This document shows, one piece after another, positions 7,480-14,518 of a DNA stretch of 16,741 nucleotides. Position 1 is the stretch's first letter. Each line of letters starts with the position of its first letter. The position numbers and the translations under genes are program-made. The notes under the pieces are model-generated. The model made no database searches and was not told the DNA's origin. It saw only the letters and a program-made list of their open reading frames with translations. Source of the stretch: an uncultured Desulfovibrio sp. (lineage in GTDB: Bacteria; Desulfobacterota; Desulfovibrionia; Desulfovibrionales; Desulfovibrionaceae); the NCBI GenBank assembly GCA_945871415.1, contig CAMBWG010000007.1:1-16741 (forward strand). The letters are read 5' to 3'.

Positions 7480-7636
7480 CAGGAGCGGCGGGGGAAGGCT
7501 TTTTCGCCGTCGTATTGCGAGCCCCGCGCTTTTGTGCCAATCTGAAACAGCCGGGCTGTTTTCTGCCTGCGGCGGACCTGTGGCCGCCGACGAGGGGGCG
7601 GGAAGTGTGGGCTGCCGGCAGGAAGGAGGTTTTCCT
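7480..7636 (+). promoter_or_regulatory. leader of the symporter-desulfidase operon
   Basis: No gene. A weak TTGCGA-17-CAATCT promoter-like pair is present. It is followed by AAACAGC / GCTGTTT with TTTT (about 7544-7563), which resembles a small terminator, then GGCGG / CCGCC, and then CTGCCGGCAG just before a strong GGAAGGAGGT. The order terminator-like hairpin, second hairpin, coding start is compatible with an attenuated leader, but nothing identifies a ligand. Confidence 0.3.
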
Positions 7637-8836
7637 ATGGCAAAAGTGGGCGATCTGTCTCTGATTCTCAAACTGCTCGGCGGCATCATTATCGGCGCGC
7701 TGCTGGGTTTTGTGGCCAATGAAAGCGTCATGAATGTGGTCGTGTCCGTGCGCCACATCTTCGGTCAGATTATTTTCTTCCTTGTGCCGCTGGTCATTGT
7801 CGGCTTCATCACGCCCGCCATTGTCCGCCTCGGCCAGAATGCCAGCAAGATTCTGGTGGTCGGTGTGCTGCTGGCCTATGTTTCCTCTCTCGGTGCGGCG
7901 CTCTTTTCCACCTGCGCCGGTTATGCGCTGATTGATCACCTTTCCATCGCCACCAGCACGGAAACGCTGCGCAAGCTGCCGGAAATGGTCTTCCGCCTGG
8001 ATATTCCTCCGTTGTTCAGTGTCATGAGCGCTCTTACGCTGGCGCTGGTCTTCGGCGTGGCCATCGCCTGGACAAAGTCCGAAACCATGAGCCGGCTTTT
8101 CGAGGAGCTGGAACGCGTCATGACCATGCTTGTGTCGCGTGTGCTTATTCCCGTATTGCCGTTCTTTGTGGGCCTGTCCTTCATGGGGTTGTCCTATGAA
8201 GGCTCGCTGAGCCGTCATCTGCCTGTGTTCATCAGCATGGTGCTTATCGTGCTGGTGGGGCACTTCATCTGGCTGGCGGTGCTGTACGGGATTGGCGGCA
8301 TGGTTTCCGGCCGCAGTCCCAGAGAAGTGTTCCGTCACTACATGCCCGCCTATCTGACGGCTGTCGGCACCATGTCCAGCGCCGCCACCCTGCCTGTGGC
8401 GCTGTCCTGCGCCCGTAAGTCCCGCGTGCTGAGCAGAAGTATGGTGGAATTTATGGTGCCGCTGGGCGCTACCGTGCATCTGTGCGGCTCCGTGCTGACG
8501 GAAACCTTCTTTGTCATGACTCTGAGCCAGATTCTCTACGGAGCGCTGCCGAGCCTGAGCACCATGCTGCTGTTCTGCGTGCTGCTGGCCATCTTTGCCG
8601 TGGGCGCTCCCGGCGTCCCCGGCGGCACGGTCGTGGCTTCGCTGGGCATCGTCACGGGCGTTCTTGGTTTTGACCAGAACGGCGTGGCCCTGCTGATCGC
8701 CATCTTTGCCCTGCAGGACAGCTTCGGCACCGCCTGCAACGTCACCGGCGACGGCGCGCTGACCCTGATGCTGGAAGGCATTTTCAACCGTAACGGCGAA
8801 CTTGATTCGCTGCAAAATCCCTCGGAGCAGGCATGA
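7637..8836 (+). CDS. SLC1/DAACS-family amino acid symporter, atypical cation motif
   Basis: A 399-residue inner-membrane transporter with the SLC1 (GltPh-like) layout: hydrophobic N-terminal helices, hairpin 1 with TMSSAATLPV (245-254), helix 7 with PLGATVHLCG (275-284), hairpin 2 with GAPGVPGG (323-330) and helix 8 with LQDSFGTACNVTGDGA (359-374). The canonical NMDG of helix 7 is HLCG, and the GltPh Arg397 position, which binds the acidic side chain, is Gly364. D361, N368 and D372 are kept. A neutral rather than acidic substrate is inferred, and the overlapping cysteine desulfidase suggests cysteine, serine or a similar amino acid. The ATG at 7637 follows GGAAGGAGGT with a 6-nt spacer. The stop overlaps the next start (ATGA). 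Confidence 0.93.
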   Translation: MAKVGDLSLILKLLGGIIIGALLGFVANESVMNVVVSVRHIFGQIIFFLVPLVIVGFITPAIVRLGQNASKILVVGVLLAYVSSLGAALFSTCAGYALIDHLSIATSTETLRKLPEMVFRLDIPPLFSVMSALTLALVFGVAIAWTKSETMSRLFEELERVMTMLVSRVLIPVLPFFVGLSFMGLSYEGSLSRHLPVFISMVLIVLVGHFIWLAVLYGIGGMVSGRSPREVFRHYMPAYLTAVGTMSSAATLPVALSCARKSRVLSRSMVEFMVPLGATVHLCGSVLTETFFVMTLSQILYGALPSLSTMLLFCVLLAIFAVGAPGVPGGTVVASLGIVTGVLGFDQNGVALLIAIFALQDSFGTACNVTGDGALTLMLEGIFNRNGELDSLQNPSEQA

Positions 8837-10122
8837 GTCTTTCTCTTTCGGAGAGGCAGTCCATTCTCGCCCTGTTGCGCAAGGAAGTCGTGCCCGCGCT
8901 GGGCTGTACCGAACCCATCGCCGTTGCGCTGGCGGCGGCCCGGGCCGCGGAAGCGCTGGGCCGGACGCCCGAACGCCTGTACGTGGAGGTCAGCCCCAAC
9001 CTGCTGAAAAACGGCATGGGCGTTGTGGTGCCGGGGACGGGCGAGTGCGGTCTCGGCGTGGCTGCGGCCGCCGGAGCGCTGGCGGGAAAAAGCTCGCTGG
9101 GGCTGGAGTGTCTGCGAGATCTCGATCCGCAGCAGGCGCGGCAGGCTTGCGCTATGGCCGCGAGCGATGCCGTGGAGCTGGCGTTGCCCGACAATGACAT
9201 TCTGCTCTACTGCGCTGTGACTGCCTGCGCCGGCACGGCAACGGCAAAGGCCGAACTGCGTGACAGTCACGATAATATCACGCGGGTCTGGAAAGACGGC
9301 GTGCAGATCTTCGGTCAGGATGAAGACGGCACCGCTGCCGGGCAGGGCGAGGATGTCTGGCCGTTGTCGCTGGCGCGCGTTTACGACTTTGCCATGCACG
9401 CGCCCCTGGAAGAGCTGTCCTTCATTCTCGAAGCCGCGCGCATGAACCGTTCCGTGGCGGAAGAAGGCCTGCGTAAGGAGTACGGTCTTGGCGTGGGACG
9501 CTCCATGGAGGACCGCATTCATCGGAATATCCTGTCCGACGATATGGCCACCTTTGCCATCAAGCTGACGGCCGCCGCTGCGGATGCCCGTATGGCCGGG
9601 GTTCAGATGGCCGTCATGAGCAATTCCGGGAGCGGCAATCAGGGCATTACCTGCACCATGCCGGTTGTGGCCTGCGCCGTGCGTCTGGGCAGGAGCGATG
9701 AGGAACTTGTGCGCGCTCTGATTGCCAGTCATCTGACGTCCATCCACATCAAGCATCATCTTGGCCGTCTGTCCGCTCATTGCGGGGCCATGGTGGCGGG
9801 AACGGCGGCGGCCTGCGGCATCGTGCTGCTGCTGGGCGGCGGTCTGCCGGAGATGGAACGCACCATCCGCAATATGGTCGGAGACATGGCGGGCATGATC
9901 TGCGACGGGGCCAAGAGCAGCTGCGCCCTCAAGGTTGCTTCCGCCGTGACTGCCGGTCTTCAGGCCGCCATGCTGGCTATGGACGGCAAATCCGTGCCCG
10001 GCAGAGAAGGTATCGTCGATGACGATATCGAGGCCTGCATCGCCAATCTGGGCCGTCTCGGCTCCTCCGGCATGCGGGAAGCCGACAAGGTTATTCTCGA
10101 TATCATGCTCAAGAAAAAGTAG
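8833..10122 (+). CDS. cyuA: L-cysteine desulfidase, CyuA/YhaM (UPF0597) family
   Basis: 429 residues, full length for the family. Members use a [4Fe-4S] cluster, not PLP, to convert L-cysteine to pyruvate, ammonia and sulfide; some are related to the L-serine dehydratase alpha subunit. Cysteine-bearing motifs are present: GCTEP (24-28), NQGITCTMPV (269-278, C274), AHCGAMVAGTAAACG (315-329, C317 and C328) and MICDGAKSSCALK (355-367, C357 and C364). The gene starts inside the symporter stop (ATGA), so uptake and breakdown are translationally coupled. In a sulfidogen this would add organic-sulfur-derived sulfide. L-serine as an alternative substrate cannot be excluded from sequence. Confidence 0.92.
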   Translation: MSLSLSERQSILALLRKEVVPALGCTEPIAVALAAARAAEALGRTPERLYVEVSPNLLKNGMGVVVPGTGECGLGVAAAAGALAGKSSLGLECLRDLDPQQARQACAMAASDAVELALPDNDILLYCAVTACAGTATAKAELRDSHDNITRVWKDGVQIFGQDEDGTAAGQGEDVWPLSLARVYDFAMHAPLEELSFILEAARMNRSVAEEGLRKEYGLGVGRSMEDRIHRNILSDDMATFAIKLTAAAADARMAGVQMAVMSNSGSGNQGITCTMPVVACAVRLGRSDEELVRALIASHLTSIHIKHHLGRLSAHCGAMVAGTAAACGIVLLLGGGLPEMERTIRNMVGDMAGMICDGAKSSCALKVASAVTAGLQAAMLAMDGKSVPGREGIVDDDIEACIANLGRLGSSGMREADKVILDIMLKKK

Positions 10123-10138
10123 GCTGTTGGTTTGGAGA

Positions 10139-10230
10139 GATTGGGGGAGAGGGAACCCCTCCGCTTGCGCGGGAGGTGGTCCCTCTCCCCCAAGCCCCCT
10201 CTCCTTCCCCCAGCGCGCTTTGTTCTGGTC
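10139..10230 (+). repeat. family 2 post-stop repeat, copy B
   Basis: It starts 18 nt after the cyuA stop. The perfect 14-bp outer stem is TTGGGGGAGAGGGA / TCCCTCTCCCCCAA (10141-10154 with 10180-10193), and the inner hairpin is CCTCC / GGAGG. It continues with a pyrimidine-rich run and AGCGCGCTTTGTTC. Same sense relative to its gene as copies A, C and D. Confidence 0.8.
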
Positions 10231-10375
10231 AATAAAATGTTGCGGGAGCTCTGCCGCTTTCCCCGGGCAAACGTCCCCCGGAGAATGAAAAGCGGGCGGA
10301 TCTTTTTCAAAAATTTTATGAGCCATCTTTTGAAAGAGTAAATCGAGCATCCGAAAGCAATCTCTGCAACACAAA
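10231..10375. other. intergenic stretch without a gene, possible small RNA
   Basis: No coding sequence seen. It holds CCCCGGG / CCCCCGG and a longer imperfect inverted repeat, CTTTTTCAAAA with TTTTGAAAGAG (about 10302-10339). Because a strong terminator follows although cyuA already has its own 3' element, a small independent transcript is possible; I see no convincing promoter. Confidence 0.25.
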
Positions 10376-10420
10376 GAGCCGGACAGCCGCCGCATGGCGG
10401 ACTGTCCGGCTCTGTTTTTT
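10376..10420 (+). terminator. strong intrinsic terminator
   Basis: The stem GAGCCGGACAG-CCGCC / GGCGG-A-CTGTCCGGCTC is 16 bp with one bulged A and a GCAT loop, followed by TGTTTTTT. It lies 254 nt after the cyuA stop, between convergent cyuA and degP. The minus-strand side is followed only by TTTGTGTTG, so plus-strand use is favoured. Confidence 0.88.
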
Positions 10421-10476
10421 CTGAAGCTCCGGGGGACGGTTATCTGAGGAAGAGCGTCGCGACGCTGCATTTACCC

Positions 10477-10545
10477 TGATAAAGCGCGTTGGGGGAAGGA
10501 AACACCCCTTGCGCGCCAGCCAAGGGGGGCCTTCCCCCCGGAAGC
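10477..10545 (-). repeat. family 2 post-stop repeat, copy C (short)
   Basis: In the sense of the minus-strand protease it starts 11 nt after the stop. The outer stem is GGGGGAAGG / CCTTCCCCC (10491-10499 with 10530-10538) and the inner stem CCCCTTG / CAAGGGG. It is followed by AACGCGCTTTATC, matching the tail of copies A and B. The pyrimidine-rich segment between stem and tail is missing. Confidence 0.72.
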
Positions 10546-10549
10546 ACAC

Positions 10550-11884
10550 TCAGCGCACAATCAGACGTGCATAGTATTCGCGGCCATTGCGGATGACGTG
10601 CAGCAGCACCTGATTAGCCATCCGTTCGCGGCGGAAGGCGTCTATGAGTGCTTCCAGCGTAGTGGTGCGCGTGCCGCCGACGCCCACGATGATGTCGCCG
10701 CGTCGCAGGAAGGAGGCCGGGCCGTCCCGGCGGGCTGCAACAACGGCCACGCCGCCGCGGGCAGGCTGGAGCGAGAGACCCCAGCGGCTTTCCATCATGC
10801 GCCGGGCTGTTTCGTTGTCAAAGGGAACGGGCGTCATGCTCAGGCGAAGTTCCCGGTCACCGCGCGCCACGCGCAGGGTGAGAGGTTCGCCGGGGAGCTG
10901 ATTGCGCAGGATGTTGAGGTAGTCGCGCCGGTCGTCCACGGCGGATTTGTTGATTTCGAGAATGACGTCGCCGGGTTCCATACCCGCCCGCTGGGCCGGG
11001 CCGCCGTTGAAAATGGCCGTGACCAGCAGCCCGCGGGCCTCCTTGAGACCAAGGGCCATGGCAATGCGCTGATCCATGTCCTCGCCCGACAGCCCGAGCC
11101 ATAGCGGGGAGACCTTGCCGCCGTGAAGCAGGTTGTCCATGACGCGGCGCGCCTTGTTGACGGGAATGGCAAAACCGATGCCTTCGCCCTTGGCGGAAAC
11201 GGCGGTATTGATACCGATCAGCTGCCCTTCGAGATTCAGGAGCGGTCCGCCGCTGTTGCCGGGATTGATGGCGGCGTCTGTCTGGAGCAGATCGGTCAGC
11301 ACGGCGTCTTCGCTGCGGATGGTGCGCCCCATGGCGGAGATGACGCCCACCGTGACCGTATGATTATAGCCGAAGGGATTGCCGATGGCGATGGCGGTTT
11401 CTCCGGGCATGATGTCCGAGGAATCGGCCATGGGGACCGAGGGCAGATTATGCGCGCCGCGCAGTTCGAGCACGGCAATGTCGAAATCGGGATCGGCGCC
11501 CTTGACTGCGGCGGCAAATTCCCGGCCGTCCTGAAGCCGTACCATGACGTCATCCCCGCCCGCGATGACGTGGGCGTTGGTCAGCACCAGCCCGCGGGCG
11601 CCGTCCACAATGACGCCGGAACCGAGACTGACGCGCTTTTGCCTGCGGGGGCGCATGGACTGGGAGAACGGGTCTTCGGCGAAACCGAAGAACTGTTCCA
11701 GCGGCGAGAAGCGCTGGCCTTCGATGATATGGGTGCTGGTGATATTGACAACGGCGGGAGCCGTGGCGTTGACGGCCCGGACTACGGGAGTAAGGCGCGG
11801 ACTGTCGGGCGCGGGAGCGGCAATGCTGCCTGTGGTCAGCAGCAGGGCGCAGGTCAGTCCTGCAAGCAGGGGAGAAAGACGCAT
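10550..11884 (-). CDS. degP: periplasmic serine protease, DegP/HtrA family
   Basis: 444 residues. A signal peptide of about 23-25 residues (MRLSPLLAGLTCALLLTTGS then AAPA) directs it to the periplasm. The trypsin-like domain has His105 (LTNAHVI), Asp135 (DFDIAVLEL) and Ser211 (NPGNSGGPLL). Two PDZ domains follow, about 258-350 (LWLGL, GGPAQRAGMEPGDVILEIN) and 365-440 (FLRRGDIIVGVGG), the second short. Such proteins degrade or chaperone misfolded envelope proteins as oligomers. The start at 11882-11884 has GGAGGA seven bases upstream; an in-frame ATG further upstream lies in a repeat fragment. It is monocistronic, convergent with cyuA and divergent from cobT. The exact paralogue (DegP versus DegQ) cannot be decided; the flexible loop (about 52-83) is intermediate. 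Confidence 0.94.
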   Translation of the reverse strand: MRLSPLLAGLTCALLLTTGSIAAPAPDSPRLTPVVRAVNATAPAVVNITSTHIIEGQRFSPLEQFFGFAEDPFSQSMRPRRQKRVSLGSGVIVDGARGLVLTNAHVIAGGDDVMVRLQDGREFAAAVKGADPDFDIAVLELRGAHNLPSVPMADSSDIMPGETAIAIGNPFGYNHTVTVGVISAMGRTIRSEDAVLTDLLQTDAAINPGNSGGPLLNLEGQLIGINTAVSAKGEGIGFAIPVNKARRVMDNLLHGGKVSPLWLGLSGEDMDQRIAMALGLKEARGLLVTAIFNGGPAQRAGMEPGDVILEINKSAVDDRRDYLNILRNQLPGEPLTLRVARGDRELRLSMTPVPFDNETARRMMESRWGLSLQPARGGVAVVAARRDGPASFLRRGDIIVGVGGTRTTTLEALIDAFRRERMANQVLLHVIRNGREYYARLIVR

Positions 11885-11906
11885 GAAACTATCCTCCGGG
11901 GTGGAA

Positions 11907-11942
11907 TTTTGAAACGTTCCGCGTTTCACACTGAAAATTCTC
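11907..11942 (+). repeat. family 1 repeat fragment (right end only)
   Basis: Only the right-hand part of family 1 is present: a degenerate stem-loop 4 (TGAAACG / CGTTTCA) followed by CACTGAAAATTCTC, matching the ends of full copies. It lies 40 nt left of full copy 3 in the same orientation, between the degP start and that copy. Confidence 0.6.
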
Positions 11943-11982
11943 TGGCGCTGTTCATAGTCGTGTCTTTTGTGCGCGCATGCAA

Positions 11983-12124
11983 GAGCGTTTTACCTTTGAA
12001 AAAGGTAAAACGCGAGACGGCGGCACAGCGCCGCCCGGCCCGATTGAACGGAAAAAGCGTGGTTTACCGTGAAGCGGCAGGCCGTATGGTTTGAAATACA
12101 CAGCGTCTCACACTGAAAATGCAC
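11983..12124 (+). repeat. family 1 intergenic repeat, copy 3
   Basis: 142 bp, between divergent degP and cobT. Stem-loop 1 is perfect (GCGTTTTACCTTT / AAAGGTAAAACGC). Stem-loop 2 is GGC / GCC rich, stem-loop 3 is weakened (GGAAAAAGC / GGTTTACC), and stem-loop 4 is decayed (GTTTGAAATAC / GCGTCTCACAC). The ends are GAGCG and ATGCAC. Confidence 0.82.
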
Positions 12125-12135
12125 AAGCCCGTCGT

Positions 12136-12170
12136 TTGCGCCCCGGCGCGGGATACGCTACAAACACGGC
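12136..12170 (+). promoter_or_regulatory. candidate cobT promoter giving a leaderless mRNA
   Basis: TTGCGC (12136-12141), a 17-nt spacer and TACAAA (12159-12164) end seven bases before the cobT ATG, so a start at +7 would coincide with the A of the ATG. No Shine-Dalgarno sequence is visible before cobT, which fits. The match to consensus is only moderate. Confidence 0.3.
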
Positions 12171-13268
12171 ATGACGTACCAGAACTATTCTCTTTTGGCT
12201 GAGGTCGCCCCCGATGCCGTGATTGTGCCGGTCAGTCCGGCGGATCTTGCGGCGGCACAGGCGCATCTGGACAATCTTACCAAGCCGCAGGGCAGTCTCG
12301 GCCGCCTTGAGGAGCTGGCCCGGCGTCTTTATGCCATGCGCGGCGGTGAAACGCCGTTGCAGGTCAGCCCGGCGCTCATGTTCACCGTGGCGGGCGATCA
12401 CGGCGTGGCGGCGCAGGGTGTATCCCCGTTTCCGCAAATCGTCACCCGCCAGATGGTGGCAAATCTGCTGGCGGGCGGAGCCGGGGTCAATGTGCTGTGC
12501 CGCGCCGGCGGTATGGATTTTTATCTTGTGGATGCCGGTTGCGTTGGTGGTCCCTTCCCGCCGCACGAAAAGTTGCTGGATCGCCGTCTGGGAGACGGCA
12601 CGGCCGATATGAGTCTGGGCCCTGCCATGTCACGCGAGACGGCGGCTGAGGGTCTGCGGCGCGGCATGGCCCTTGTGGCGGAACAGGCCGCCCGGGGCGT
12701 GCGCTGCTTTGCGACCGGGGAAATGGGTATTGCCAATACGACCGCCGCAACCGCCATTTATTGCGCGCTGCTGGGGCTTGATCCCGACGCCATGACCGGT
12801 CCCGGCGCGGGAGCCGGGCCGGAGCGCGTCCGGCACAAGGCGGCAGTTATTCGTCGGGCGCTGTCCGTCAATGCGGCGGCGTGCCGCAGGGACGATCCGC
12901 TGGGCGTGCTGGCGGCCGTGGGCGGCTTTGAGATAGCCGTCATGGCGGGCATCATGCTGGGGGCGGCGGCGCAGCGTCTGCCCGTGCTGGTGGACGGCTT
13001 CATTTGCAGCGCAGCCTATGCCGTGGCCGTGCGCCTGTGTCCGGCGCTGGCCGGCTACGCCGTGCTTTCCCACGCCAGCGCGGAGCCGGGCCATGTGCCC
13101 GCGCTGGAAAGTCTGGAAGAGGGCGCGCCTCTGCTGCATCTGGGTATGCGGCTGGGCGAGGGCACGGGGGCCGCTGTGGCCTATCATCTGCTGCGTTGCG
13201 CCGCGGCTGTTTTCAATGAGATGGCAACGTTCGACGGCGCTGGTGTGACGGGGGAAACATGCGGCTAG
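12171..13268 (+). CDS. cobT: nicotinate-nucleotide--dimethylbenzimidazole phosphoribosyltransferase
   Basis: CobT makes alpha-ribazole phosphate from nicotinate mononucleotide and a lower-ligand base for cobalamin nucleotide-loop assembly in the cytoplasm. The 365 residues match the family length. DNLTKPQGSLGRLEELA (34-50), AGDHGVAAQGVSPFPQ (74-89), GEMGIANTT (183-191), GPGAGAG (210-216), DGFI (275-278) and GMRLGEGTGAA (325-335) are the family blocks; Glu330 corresponds to the catalytic glutamate (E317 in Salmonella). No ribosome-binding site precedes the ATG, and I saw no cobalamin riboswitch in the 286-bp upstream region. No other cobalamin gene is present; the last 10 bases overlap the ABC ATPase gene. 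Confidence 0.96.
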   Translation: MTYQNYSLLAEVAPDAVIVPVSPADLAAAQAHLDNLTKPQGSLGRLEELARRLYAMRGGETPLQVSPALMFTVAGDHGVAAQGVSPFPQIVTRQMVANLLAGGAGVNVLCRAGGMDFYLVDAGCVGGPFPPHEKLLDRRLGDGTADMSLGPAMSRETAAEGLRRGMALVAEQAARGVRCFATGEMGIANTTAATAIYCALLGLDPDAMTGPGAGAGPERVRHKAAVIRRALSVNAAACRRDDPLGVLAAVGGFEIAVMAGIMLGAAAQRLPVLVDGFICSAAYAVAVRLCPALAGYAVLSHASAEPGHVPALESLEEGAPLLHLGMRLGEGTGAAVAYHLLRCAAAVFNEMATFDGAGVTGETCG

Positions 13269-14263
13269 CTCCCGGCGACGCGCACGCGCCGCTGCTTGCC
13301 CTGCGGCAGGTTTCCCGCTTTTTCCGTGTCGGCGGCGGTCTCTGGCGCGATGCCGCATGGCTGCGCGCCGTGGACGGCGTTGATCTTGTGCTCCATGCCG
13401 GGGAAAGCCTCGGGCTGGTGGGCGAATCCGGCTGCGGCAAGTCCACGCTGGGGCGTCTTGCCTGCGGCCTGTTGTCGCCCGGCTCGGGCGAAGTTCTGTT
13501 TCTGGGCAGGCCCCTGTCCCCGGCAGGGGCAAAAAGTCCGCTGGCAGGGCGCGTGCAGATGGTCTTTCAGGACCCCTTTTCCTCGCTGAATCCCCGGATG
13601 CGCGTCGGGCAGGCCGTGGAAGAACCGCTTGCGGCCCTGGCAGGCCGGGACGGCGCGCAGGGAGAGCTGTCGCCGGAAGCCCGGCGGCGCACCGTGGCCG
13701 AGATTTTTGCCACTATCGGTCTTGCAGGTATGGAGCGGCGCTATCCGCACGAATTTTCCGGCGGACAGCGGCAGCGTATCGCCGTGGCGCGGGCTCTTGT
13801 CACCCGCCCCGATCTGATCGTCTGCGACGAGCCGGTGTCCGCTCTGGATGCCTCGGTACAGGCGCAGATTCTTAATCTGCTGCGGGATGCTCAGGAGCGC
13901 TTCGGCCCGGCCTATCTGTTTATTTCCCACGATCTGGCGGTGGTCGGTTTTATGTGCCCGCGTATCATGGTCATGTATCTGGGGCAGATTGTGGAAGAAG
14001 GCCCCCGGGAGTGCCTGCTGGAGCGTCCGGCTCATCCTTATACGCGGGCCCTGCTGGCGGCGTCTCCCCGGCTGTCCGCCGATCCGGCGGCCCGCCGTCG
14101 TCTGCCCGCGCCCGTAGAGGGCGAACTGCCCAGCCCGCTTGCCCCCCCGCCGGGTTGCCGTTTTCACCCCCGTTGCCCACAGGCCGACGCACAGTGCCGG
14201 TCAGCCGTGCCTCCCTGGCGCGAGCTTGCTCCCGGCTGGCGCGTGCGCTGTTTCAAGGCGTGA
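13259..14263 (+). CDS. ABC transporter ATPase, DppF/OppF (peptide/nickel) type, orphan
   Basis: A 334-residue nucleotide-binding subunit for a peptide- or nickel-type importer. Walker A is GESGCGKST (55-63), the Q-loop is FQDPFSSLNPRMRVGQ (103-118), the signature is FSGGQRQR (166-173), Walker B is LIVCDEPVSALD (186-197) and the H-loop is ISHD (222-225). The C-terminal oligo_HPY region has ERPAHPYTRALL and CRFHPRCPQADAQC (300-313), the cysteine pattern common in DppD/DppF-type ATPases. GGGGGA precedes the ATG, which lies within the last codons of cobT, so the two are translationally coupled. No binding protein, permease or partner ATPase is in the window, so the substrate is open; a corrinoid or metal link to cobT is only a guess. 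Confidence 0.92.
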   Translation: MRLAPGDAHAPLLALRQVSRFFRVGGGLWRDAAWLRAVDGVDLVLHAGESLGLVGESGCGKSTLGRLACGLLSPGSGEVLFLGRPLSPAGAKSPLAGRVQMVFQDPFSSLNPRMRVGQAVEEPLAALAGRDGAQGELSPEARRRTVAEIFATIGLAGMERRYPHEFSGGQRQRIAVARALVTRPDLIVCDEPVSALDASVQAQILNLLRDAQERFGPAYLFISHDLAVVGFMCPRIMVMYLGQIVEEGPRECLLERPAHPYTRALLAASPRLSADPAARRRLPAPVEGELPSPLAPPPGCRFHPRCPQADAQCRSAVPPWRELAPGWRVRCFKA

Positions 14264-14284
14264 CGTTTCCGGCAGTGCGCTTTG

Positions 14285-14375
14285 TTCGAGGGAGGAGAGG
14301 GATGCCCTTTTGAAAAAGGTTATCCCTCTCCTCCCTCGAACTCCCTCCCCTTCCGAAAACTTTTACTTTGGTTAT
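14285..14375 (+). repeat. family 2 post-stop repeat, copy D
   Basis: It starts 21 nt after the ABC ATPase stop. The perfect 19-bp stem is TTCGAGGGAGGAGAGGGAT with its complement (14285-14303 with 14322-14340), and the inner hairpin is CCTTT / AAAGG with a TGAA loop. A pyrimidine-rich run and GAAAACTTTTACTTTG follow. The tail differs from copies A-C, but the layout and sense are the same. Confidence 0.75.
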
Positions 14376-14518
14376 TGAGCAGCAGAATGACACGGGGGGA
14401 TGGACGCGTTCCTGCCGTCTCCCAGGGACGGCGAAGGAGCATTCCGTTGTGCGCCCTGCCGGGGACGACGATATGCGGCGGGTGGTTGCGCCGCCGTAAT
14501 GCAACATTCTTCAGAATC
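14376..14518. other. intergenic stretch without a recognised feature
   Basis: 143 bases between the family 2 and family 1 repeats upstream of trmD. GGCGGGTGGTTGCGCCGCC can fold, but I see no gene, promoter or further repeat. Confidence 0.3.

Noticed and set aside
7463..8815. Open frame of 450 codons on the minus strand
   Set aside because: Antisense to the symporter; His- and Gln-rich low-complexity translation expected from a mirror frame.
8536..10470. Open frame of 644 codons on the minus strand
   Set aside because: Antisense to cyuA and the end of the symporter gene; the sense genes have clear family motifs and this frame has none.
11885..12170. Cobalamin riboswitch before cobT
   Set aside because: The conserved B12-box and its surrounding elements are not visible; the space is filled by family 1 sequence.
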